The position numbers were made by a program, and so were the translations under genes. The notes beneath the pieces were generated by a model. It was not told the origin of the DNA and ran no database searches. It was given only the letters and a program-made list of their open reading frames with translations. This document shows, one piece after another, positions 21,769 through 29,936 of a stretch of DNA of 40,212 nucleotides. The number at the start of each line of letters is the position of its first letter. Position 1 is the first letter of the stretch. The stretch lies in assembly GCA_027576995.1 (NCBI GenBank), contig JANBQC010000234.1, positions 1 through 40,212 of the forward strand, given 5' to 3'. This stretch comes from Dimargaris cristalligena (taxonomy: Eukaryota; Kickxellomycota; Dimargaritomycetes; Dimargaritales; Dimargaritaceae).

Positions 21769-23981
21769 ATGGTGTTTAAGTCGACGCTACCCCCTGTCCA
21801 ATATCCCAAGGTGGACGTCCCTGCCTTCATTTTCCAGTCTATCGAAAATTCGGCAGCCTGGAGAGACCCCCAACGCCCCGCCTATGTTGATTCCAACACC
21901 GGCGAAGTCGTAACCATCGGCGACTTTGTTACCCACGTTCAGGAACTCGCGTCCGGCTGGCAGAACACCGTGGGACTTCGCCGTGGGGACGTTGTGGCGA
22001 TCGTTTCACCCAATACTGTAAGCCCACCTTCAATTCCTACCTTTACCTCCTAAAGTCCAGCTTTGACCCAAAACAACAACTCATGGGGATGCCTTCCGGG
22101 GCCAACTCCGACCCCTTGATGTATATTGTCGATAGCTAACCCCGTCCCCTACCCTAATACCCATCCCCAATACCCGCAATCCCCCTTAGATTCACTTTGC
22201 GGCCATCACATTCAGTATCCTGCTGGCGGGCGGAATTACCACCCTAGCCAACCCGGCCTACACGTCCGAAGAACTCGCTCATCAATTCAAGGACTCCAGA
22301 ACCAAGTACATTGTAGCTGACACCGAAGCCCTGCCCGTAGTTCAGGCCGCGGCTAAGCAAGTCGGGATCCCGACTCGCGCTATATTCACCATGCCCAGCC
22401 AGGGCACCAAGGCCCCGCTGCCCTCTGTCTTCACCATCCGGTCCAAACTACCCTTCCGGCGCCTAAACCTTACCCCTAAACAGGCCGCGACCGAGACGGC
22501 ATTCTTGTGCTATTCGGCTGGCACGACAGGTAAGTCCAACCTCCCCTTCTGTTCCGCGTAGACCGGGCTGTATGATTTCGCACGACCCATTTAATGCAGT
22601 GTATTGCCTACCCGGTGCTCTGCTTCAACATACACCTGACCCACGCCCTCAACGCTAACACTGTTGTTCCTATTTTTGCATGAAAACCCGTTAACTTTTT
22701 AGGTCGCTCCAAAGGAGTCGAAACTACCCACTCGAACATCGTCTCCAATGTGTGCCAACTCGCCCAATTCAAGAACCACGAGTGTATGACCCACGAAGGG
22801 AAAAACCTGCTAGGGGTCCTCCCCTTCTACCACATTTATGGACTTAATCTGCTCGTCCATAACAATTTTAAAGAGGTAATTATAACTGGTATTCTAGCCC
22901 CTCTTTCCAGCCCCCAAACCGGCTGGAGGAGAGTGTAATATAGTGTTGATGCTTATCCAACCGGTTTTCGCATTCGTGTTGAAGCCTATGTATACATGTC
23001 CCCCTATATTAAATCTCACCCCCCTATCAACAAACGTGCGGCTATATTTTGCATACCCAACACTCACACTTCTAGGCCTACACCGTGGTAGTGATGCGCA
23101 AGTTCGAGATGATTCACTTCCTAACTACCATCCAAAAGCACACCGTTCACTACGCCTACCTGGTCCCCCCTATTATCCTGGGTTTGGCCAAACACCCCGC
23201 CGTCGCCAAATTCGACCTCACATCCTTGAAGGGAATCATGTCCGGCGCCGCCCCCGTATCACCGGCCCTCATTAAGGAGATCTATTTCCGGCTCGGTATT
23301 GTAGTCAGCCAGGGTTATGGTATGACCGAACTCTCCCCCGTTACCTTCGTCACCCCGGCCAACAATCCCCACCACGCTTCCACCGGTGTCCTCATGGGTT
23401 CAATGGAGGGTAAAATCGTAGACGAAGACAACCGCGAACTCCCGGTTAACGAAGTTGGTGAAATTTGCGTACGCGGACCTAATGTCATGAAGGGCTACCT
23501 AAATAACCCCACGGCCACCGCGGCCATCATGGACGCCGATGGTTTCTTGCACACCGGGGACATTGGCCACGTCAATGAGCGGGGGTTTGTCTTCATTTCC
23601 GACCGTATTAAGGAACTAATCAAGTACAAAGGTTTCCAGGTCGCCCCGGCGGAACTGGAGGCCCTCATCGTGACCCACCCCAAAGTATTGGATGTGGCCG
23701 TGATTGGGACCTACGATCATAATCAGGCCACCGAGGTGCCCAAGGCGTTTGTCGTCCTCCACGACCAGGAAATCCCGGCGACTAAGGCACTGGAAGAGGC
23801 TCTGGCCCAAGAAATTATGCACCATGTTCACGCCAAAGTGGCAGGCCACAAGAAACTTCGCGGGGGTGTGGAATTCATCACCGAGGTACCCAAGAGTGCG
23901 GCCGGTAAGATTCTCCGTCGGGCCTTAAGGGCAAAGGAGCTGGCTAAGAATGGCCCAAACCAGGTGAAGGCCAAGCTGTAA
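21769..23981 (+). CDS. 4-coumarate-CoA-ligase-like acyl-CoA synthetase, probably peroxisomal, four exons
   Basis: Exons: 21769-22017, 22190-22529, 22703-22875 and 23076-23981, giving 555 aa. The start has a CACCATGG context; an upstream codon at 21745 is a less likely start. The AMP-forming enzyme signature reads YSAGTTGRSKGVETTH, with Ser where Pro is usual. Further motifs are LPFYHIYGL, SGAAPVSPAL, QGYGMTELSPV, FLHTGDIG, ISDRIKELIKYKGFQVAPAE and the C-terminal PKSAAGKILRR with the catalytic Lys. Enzymes of this family activate carboxylic acids to acyl-AMP and then CoA thioesters. In fungi 4CL-like members act on fatty or aromatic acids, so the exact substrate is unknown. The last three residues AKL match the PTS1 consensus. 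An AATAAA overlaps the stop codon. Confidence 0.92.
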
Positions 23982-24495
23982 ATAAAAACGATTTCACTAT
24001 TGTGTAGGCTTAATTAAACCGCATAGCTATTGTTGTTATATGGTGGTCATCTCACTGGCAACGTATTTTATTTATCTTGGAGACCTTTACCACTGACTGT
24101 GTCTACCAATCCTATTTATGAGAAGGGCCCCTCTTTGGTGTTCTGGATCCGATTTCTGTAATGATATTTTAATATAACGTACCTTCTAGTATATGTAATG
24201 GCTGAATATCATGGGGAAATATAGCGTAAGCAAAGATGGTAAGGTTTATTAAAAGTTAGGAGGGTTGATGAAGACCGATCAGGTCAAATGCTAATGATAA
24301 AGCATTGTGTAAAGCGCCAGGGCTGGTTTGCAATGGGAACTGTGTGCTTTTATACAATGATGTTAAAGTTAGTTATAAGGATTGCGGATTCTGGAGTTTT
24401 GTGTATTCATTTTTTTAAAGTTCAAATTCAGTGATCAGTGTCCAATTCGGATTGTTTGACAGGATCAATGCAACAGGACCGTATTATCTACATGT
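23982..24495. other. Convergent intergenic region (ligase / tryptophan gene)
   Basis: AT-rich 514 bp holding the 3' flanks of both genes. I specifically looked here for a phosphoribosylanthranilate isomerase domain continuing the tryptophan gene and found no open frame or similarity. Confidence 0.6.
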
Positions 24496-26085
24496 TCACT
24501 GAACCAAACTCTTAATAAAGGCCGCCTTATCGTCGGCCCGCATAAGTGCTTCGCCAACCAAGACTGCATGGATGCTCCCCGATGCCTTATAAGCCGCCAC
24601 ATCCGCGGGTCCGGTAATCCCGCTTAAAGCAGCAAGGGTAACGTCAGCGGGACAAGCGGCCGCCACTTCGGCGGACACTCCCAGGTCCACGTGGAAGGTA
24701 TGCAGGTTGCGATTGTTGATGCCCACGAATCGGGCGCCCAAATGCAGGGCCCGCTGCAATTCGGCGGGGGCATTGACTTCCACTAGGGGCTCCATGCCCA
24801 GCCGCCGGGAGTAGGTCATTAAGTGAGACAGTTCGAGATCAGTCAGCATGGCTACGATGAGTAGGATACAGTCAGCACCGGCGAGCCGGGCCTCGGCGAT
24901 CTGGTAGGTATCGAAAATGAAATCCTTGCGCAGTACGGCGGGTCGGTGGGGAAGATCGGTGAGGGCCCGGCGGACCTGTTCCATATCGTCCAAGGTACCC
25001 TTGAACCAGGTGGGTTCCGTGAGGACCGATACCACGGCCGCCCCGGCTTGGGCGTACGCCAACCCCTGCTCGGCGGCTACGGCATCAATGCAGATGTCCC
25101 CTTTGCTGGGGGAGGCCCGTTTCACCTCGGCCATTACGGCTAGGGTGCTGCAAAGGGAGGAGGTGGTAGTGGTCTGAGCGGAACGCACCCGGTCCACCAC
25201 GTCCACCAGAGGGTAGCGGGTCGGTTCCTCCGCCAACCGCCGCTCCAAATCGGCCTGACTCCGACCGGGGAATGAACGCGCCTGGGCCACATCCTGACGG
25301 CGCTGGGCGTATATTTTGTCGAGAATACTGCTAGCGGCTGCCTTGGGTTGATCCGACATGGTGGGGCCGTCGTGCTTCAAGTCCGCCGCGCGACGTTCGG
25401 CAATCACGGCGTACGCTTCATCAGGATGGGGCTCCCAAAGGGAACTCTGGTACTGGGGGACCGGGGTCTCGAGCTGGCTGTCCAGTATTCCGGGGTTGTC
25501 GGTCCACAGACCGCCTTCGAGAGCCAGGAAATTGCGGACCATGGTCATGCCGTGTTGGCTCAGGATACTTTCCGGGTGGAACTGGACGCCCGTCACGGTA
25601 TACGTACGGTGCCGGGTTCCCATAATGAGCCCGTTCGCGGTCCAGCTGTTCACCTCCATCTCGGCCGGCAACGTGGTGGGTAAACCGGCGAGCGAATGGT
25701 ACCGGGTAATGGTGATGCCCTGGGGGATACCGCGGAAGAGTCCGCGGCCGTCGTGGGTGATGGCTGATACCTTGCCGTGGTAGATTTCGCCAGCCAGATC
25801 CACTTTACCACCGTAATGCTGGTACATGAGCTGCTGGCCGAGGCATACCCCTAGAATGGGGATCCGGCCGGCGAAGTGGGCCAGCACCTCCTCGCAGATC
25901 CCGGTGCGTTCGCCGGGGAACCCGGGGCCGGGGGAAAGGACGATATTGCGGGGTTGGAGGGAAATGATATGGTCAAGGGTAGTTTGGTCATTGCGAAACA
26001 CTTGGACGTTGGCGCCGGATGCAGACAGGTACTGGTAGACATTCCAGGTGAAGCTGTCGTAATTGTCGATGAGGATAGTCGGCAT
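24496..26085 (-). CDS. TRP3: Bifunctional anthranilate synthase glutamine amidotransferase / indole-3-glycerol-phosphate synthase
   Basis: Single exon, 529 aa from ATG 26085 (MPTILIDNYDSF). The frame extends to a GTG at 26127, which is not a likely start. Numbering from ATG 26085, the amidotransferase domain (1 to about 190) has LSPGPGFP, nucleophile C81 in ILGVCLGQQ, and H170/E172 in FHPESIL. It supplies ammonia to anthranilate synthase component I. After a linker of about 60 residues the IGPS domain (about 250-529) has AEVKRASPSKG, LRKDFI, LVEVN, GINNRNL, SGI and LVGEALM, and closes the indole ring in step 4 of tryptophan synthesis. The third domain (PRA isomerase) present in most filamentous fungi is absent, as in yeast Trp3. 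PRAI and component I must be encoded elsewhere. Confidence 0.95.
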   Translation of the reverse strand: MPTILIDNYDSFTWNVYQYLSASGANVQVFRNDQTTLDHIISLQPRNIVLSPGPGFPGERTGICEEVLAHFAGRIPILGVCLGQQLMYQHYGGKVDLAGEIYHGKVSAITHDGRGLFRGIPQGITITRYHSLAGLPTTLPAEMEVNSWTANGLIMGTRHRTYTVTGVQFHPESILSQHGMTMVRNFLALEGGLWTDNPGILDSQLETPVPQYQSSLWEPHPDEAYAVIAERRAADLKHDGPTMSDQPKAAASSILDKIYAQRRQDVAQARSFPGRSQADLERRLAEEPTRYPLVDVVDRVRSAQTTTTSSLCSTLAVMAEVKRASPSKGDICIDAVAAEQGLAYAQAGAAVVSVLTEPTWFKGTLDDMEQVRRALTDLPHRPAVLRKDFIFDTYQIAEARLAGADCILLIVAMLTDLELSHLMTYSRRLGMEPLVEVNAPAELQRALHLGARFVGINNRNLHTFHVDLGVSAEVAAACPADVTLAALSGITGPADVAAYKASGSIHAVLVGEALMRADDKAAFIKSLVQ

Positions 26086-26475
26086 GGCGGTAGCAAAAAA
26101 GCTGAGAGGGACTAGGGAGGTTGCCACAAGTCACTCTGGGTCTGAAAAGAAAGGCGAAAGAATGTAGAAGCTCCAGGTAATGAACGGAAGAGAGCGGTCA
26201 CAACCAATATGGGAAATATCCAAAAACTACCAGGGGAGCGGATAAAATAGTAAAGCAGAGGTTAAATAGCAATGGAGGTCGAAGCAGTAGTAGTAATATA
26301 TATCTTCTATCTGGTACTCAACTTGAACTATACAGAAACTAAGTGAGAGGGATGTTTAGAGAGTAAGAGCATCAACTATGCGACTGTGGGGTACGCGATG
26401 CCACTAGGTATTTAAACGAATTGCCAATGACACTGCGTACTTTCCCTTAACACCAATAGTTTTGGCAGGCGGCTC

Positions 26476-26482
26476 TGAGTCA
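26476..26482. promoter_or_regulatory. Gcn4/CPC1-type bZIP site TGAGTCA
   Basis: An exact match to the palindromic TGA(C/G)TCA consensus, 391 bp upstream of the TRP3 start codon. In fungi Gcn4/CPC1 activates amino-acid biosynthetic genes, including tryptophan genes, through such sites. Function here is inferred from position. Confidence 0.5.
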
Positions 26483-26746
26483 GCATGGTGTGGCTTGAGC
26501 TTCACGCAGCCATCTTCTATTGGTACTCCTTCTCATTTCATTCATTCCCAGTATTCCAGTATAGCCTCGCTGCTGGGGTCGTCATTCCTATTAATATGAC
26601 GCACCCCTTGCCAGCGCCCTTGATCACCCTCCTGCCATTTCCCTGTAGAACGAACAAGAATGTGGCACATTAGACTCTACTCCACCCACACACACATACC
26701 AGTCCAGGCATGTCAGGTACTCAGAGGCAGATTAAGTGAGAGCTGG

Positions 26747-26753
26747 TGAGTCA
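26747..26753. promoter_or_regulatory. Second Gcn4/CPC1-type site TGAGTCA
   Basis: Second exact copy of the same heptamer, 662 bp upstream of the TRP3 start and about 410 bp upstream of tRNA-Tyr. Less certain than the nearer copy because of its distance. Confidence 0.35.
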
Positions 26754-27160
26754 TACGAACCGGCCCAATCACAGCACTCGTGGGCCAACTTTGGACTACC
26801 GAGACCCCCCATCATAAAAGAGCCATTCGTATCAGGTTGGGAACGATTCAGCAACGAGTACTTTAGATCAGAATAATCATAGTGCATCCACCGGCGGAAA
26901 TTTTTAACGACTTTGGATATTTAAGGATATGAAAGATGATGGAAACTAACCCAATGAAATTGTACGAGTGACCACGATCCTAAAAAAGGGTTGGTATGTT
27001 TTTAACTAGTTCTATCAGTTCCAGTTAAAGGAAACCCGCACAATGGGGGAAATAGTTAGCGCTACGGTTTGGAAAAATCTACCAAAATGAATCGTGGCCA
27101 ATCATCGTGAGTAAACTGGGTACACCTGATAAATAGCGCATTTAAAAATGCTTAATATAT

Positions 27161-27244
27161 CCGAGAATAGCTCAGTTGGTAGAGCGGGAGACTGTAGTTT
27201 CTAAAGATATCTCTAGGTCCCTGGTTCAAATCCGGGTTCTCGGA
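27161..27244 (+). tRNA. tRNA-Tyr(GUA) with an 11-nt intron
   Basis: The acceptor stem CCGAGAA pairs exactly with TTCTCGG (27237-27243), with discriminator A at 27244. C1-G72 and A73 are identity elements of eukaryotic tRNA-Tyr. The A box is TAGCTCAGTTGG (27168-27179) and the B box GGTTCAAATCC (27223-27233). The anticodon stem GGAGA pairs with TCTCT, the loop reads CTGTAG then A, and the anticodon GTA is at 27194-27196. An intron of 11 nt (27198-27208) sits one base 3' of the anticodon, the standard position; tRNA-Tyr genes of eukaryotes usually carry one. The mature tRNA is 73 nt before CCA addition. A T5 run at 27250-27254 is the likely Pol III terminator. Confidence 0.97.
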
Positions 27245-27249
27245 TCCAC

Positions 27250-27254
27250 TTTTT
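27250..27254 (+). terminator. RNA polymerase III terminator (T5) of tRNA-Tyr
   Basis: The T5 run begins 6 nt after the tRNA end, with a T6 back-up run at 27259-27264. Confidence 0.7.
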
Positions 27255-27482
27255 AATCTTTTTTGCCGAACATTTCCTCGCAGCTATTTTTTATTGTACA
27301 TGATGTAAATATTGTGTCGCAATTGCTAATGTAAAGTGTTGGTCAGCTACCCCGATTTTTTCGTAGACTATAAAGGGCGTCTTCATATATGTACGGGTAA
27401 AGCATCATTTATAAATCAACTTTAACGTGAATACTCGAATGAAGCATAAATAAATAAAAAATAAACCAGGTAGATATTTGAT

Positions 27483-28817
27483 TTACAGCTTGGGGGCACT
27501 GGGAATGATACCGCGTTCACGACCAATGGCAATGAAGGCCTCGGCCGCCTGGCGGATCTGGTCTTCGGTATGGGCCGCCGAGATTTGCACCCGAATCCGA
27601 GCCTGGCCGTTGGGCACGACGGGGTAGGAGAAGCCAATGACATAAATGTTACGTTCCAGCATAGCGTTAGCGAATTCCGCCGCTAGCCGGGCATCGCCGA
27701 GCATGACGGGCACGATGGGGTGGTCGTCGCCCTTGATGGTGAACCCGGCCTCGGTCAGCATGGTCCGGAACAGTCGGGTGTTGCGCCACAGGGGGGGCAA
27801 CAGGGTGCGTTGGGTGGCGGGACTGGCGAGGAGGTCAAACGCAGCAGCGGCGGCCCCAATAACGGGTGGCGGGAGGGTGTTGGAAAACAGATAAGGACGA
27901 CTCTTATTGCGGAGCAGGGCGATAATGTCCCGGTTCCCGGTGGTGTACCCACCGGCGGCTCCGCCCATGGCCTTACCCAGTGTCGAGTTGACCAGATGCA
28001 CCCGGTGGCCTACATTAAAGTGTTCGGGGGTACCCCGGCCGGTGGGTCCCAAAAACCCGGTGGCGTGGCAATCGTCCACAAAGACCACGGCCCCGTATTT
28101 TTCGGCCAGGTCGCAGATACGGTCCAAAGGGGCGATCTTACCGTCCATGGAAAAGACCCCGTCGGTCGCGATCATCTTGAGGCGGGCCCCGGCCCGGTCA
28201 GCTTCCTGCAAACGGGCCTCCAATTCGGCCATATCGCCGTTGGCGTACCGGTAGCGCTGGGCCTTGCAGAGCCGAACGCCGTCAATGATGGAGGCGTGGT
28301 TCAAGGCATCGCTAATAATCGCGTCCTCTTTGGTCAGCAACACTTCAAAGATACCGGCATTGGCGTCGAAACACGAGGCGTACAGAATCGTATCTTCGGT
28401 ACCGTAAAAGTCGGAGATTTGCTTCTCCAGGTCCTTATGGATGGTTTGGGTACCGCAGATAAAGCGCACGGACGACAGACCCGCACCGTACTTGGCTAAA
28501 AAGGCCTGGGCCCGTTCAATGACCTGGGGGTGGGAAGACAGGCCGAGGTAATTGTTGGCGCAGAAGTTGAGCACTTCCTGCTCAGACTTGCCCGGGGCCT
28601 GGACTTTAATGAGATCCTTCTGGGCCGAGGCGATGACCCGTTCGTTTTTGTAAGTACCGGCTTGGCGGATGGCTTCCAGCTGGTCGGCGACCGCCTTTTG
28701 GAAACCAGCGGGCAAGGGGCGGGCGGAGGTGACCATGAAGCGAGTGGTAAGCGAAGAGGTGGCGGTGGGTCGAGTGCGGCTTAAGGCAATGCGAGCAAAA
28801 GCGGCGGGTGAAGACAT
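27483..28817 (-). CDS. KBL: Glycine C-acetyltransferase (2-amino-3-ketobutyrate CoA ligase), mitochondrial
   Basis: Single exon, 444 aa from ATG 28815-28817. This alpha-oxoamine synthase uses pyridoxal phosphate to interconvert 2-amino-3-oxobutyrate plus CoA with glycine plus acetyl-CoA, the second step of threonine breakdown. Visible residues are FCANNYLGL, H174 in DALNHASIIDG, TDGVFSMDG, D248 and H251 in VDDCHATGFLGPTGRG, and the PLP lysine K282 in STLGKAMGGAAGGY. The conserved DCHATG and ATDGVFSMDG favour this enzyme over 5-aminolevulinate synthase or serine palmitoyltransferase. The first 35 residues are rich in Arg, Ser and Thr without acids, as in a mitochondrial presequence. The C-terminus ends in PKL, close to a PTS1 signal. 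It is encoded opposite to the tRNA gene upstream of 27250. Confidence 0.95.
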   Translation of the reverse strand: MSSPAAFARIALSRTRPTATSSLTTRFMVTSARPLPAGFQKAVADQLEAIRQAGTYKNERVIASAQKDLIKVQAPGKSEQEVLNFCANNYLGLSSHPQVIERAQAFLAKYGAGLSSVRFICGTQTIHKDLEKQISDFYGTEDTILYASCFDANAGIFEVLLTKEDAIISDALNHASIIDGVRLCKAQRYRYANGDMAELEARLQEADRAGARLKMIATDGVFSMDGKIAPLDRICDLAEKYGAVVFVDDCHATGFLGPTGRGTPEHFNVGHRVHLVNSTLGKAMGGAAGGYTTGNRDIIALLRNKSRPYLFSNTLPPPVIGAAAAAFDLLASPATQRTLLPPLWRNTRLFRTMLTEAGFTIKGDDHPIVPVMLGDARLAAEFANAMLERNIYVIGFSYPVVPNGQARIRVQISAAHTEDQIRQAAEAFIAIGRERGIIPSAPKL

Positions 28818-29936
28818 CTTTGGGAAAGGAGTGAGGAGGGGCGCAATCAGTAAAAGGGGGAGGTAAAGTCGAGGGAAGGCGGGATAAGTCGTTCTGGTTA
28901 TATTCTTGACTAGTGTGGGAGGGAGGCCCAGTCACTTATAGGAAGCGAAAAACGAGTCTCGGCAGTGCAGTCTGGGTGCGATAACTTCCCGATGTGGCGG
29001 CATGGTAGATTAGCCCGAAACCCGCAGGGGACACGTGATGGGCTGGTACTTTAATTAATAAGCTGCATATTGGGTAGAGGAGGATTGTGTAGCCCACAAG
29101 TCAACGCAAGGCTGTGTGAGTTAGCCAGGGCCAAGTAAGAGAGTCACCAACTCCGCCCCTGGCTGGTATAGCGTAATACCCATCACAGTTCGTAGCCACT
29201 GTCCGGCTAACGGATTGGTCAATCGCTTTCCCCACGAATCCCACGCACAGATGTGTCAGTTTGTGGTGGGTCTTGACTTCCGCCAAACAGTAAGGATTTG
29301 GCATAAAGTGATGCAAGAGATCTTATCGTTGCGAAGCATTCGAATTAGATGGTATATAGTCCCGAAGATCATCCATAGAAGGCCGTAGTCATATTGTATC
29401 ATCTCTTTTGGGGAGGCTCCAAAGTACCAGCACTATGGGGCATTTTTGTGTAAAACCCGGTAAAAACGGTGCGTACCTACATCTAAGTGGACCTAATCCG
29501 GGACCACAACTCGAGTACAATCCAACTTCCCCAATTGTCCTTCTACACTTGGTCCTTTATGAGGGTTTGAGGGGTTAGATTGCGGTGCCATCAGTATAGG
29601 AAACTTCCCAGAATAATAGGGCAATCAGATTGGAAGGAATTCGCTCTTCATCAAAAAGCCGGGGTTACCACAGGTGATGGCCAGATTAAATGATTTATCA
29701 GTCTACTCGCTATCAAATTAGCTAGCTTCAGGTACAGATCCCTCCTATATCAGACAGTGAAGGTTTCTATAAAACCGGTTCGCTCCCCTTGCCCGTTTTC
29801 TCGATTATAAGCAGACCCCTCACTTGGTTCACTGCCCACTACTATCTTTTCGTGGTCTACTGCCATTGTTTTTTTCACTATAGTCTTAAGTTCCTAGCAC
29901 CACATTCTATATCGGCCATATTCATGATATTTGGAC
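28818..29936. other. Divergent intergenic region (glycine C-acetyltransferase / NOT1-like gene)
   Basis: About 1.1 kb without a supported ORF or RNA gene. It must contain both promoters. I looked for N-terminal NOT1 exons in the right half and saw none. Confidence 0.5.

Larger units (their letters stand above)
26086..27160. other. Intergenic region upstream of TRP3 and of tRNA-Tyr
   Basis: This is the promoter region of the tryptophan gene, with pyrimidine-rich and purine-rich tracts, two TGAGTCA sites listed separately, and no supported ORF. The plus frame at 26485-26673 has no recognisable similarity. Confidence 0.5.

Noticed and set aside
25348..25783. Plus-strand ORFs over the tryptophan gene, and likewise 27720-28499 over glycine C-acetyltransferase
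   Set aside because: GC-rich genes leave long antisense frames; the minus-strand products carry complete catalytic motifs.
26086..26127. N-terminal extension of the tryptophan enzyme to 26127
   Set aside because: The first codon is GTG; the ATG at 26085 begins exactly at the conserved amidotransferase start.
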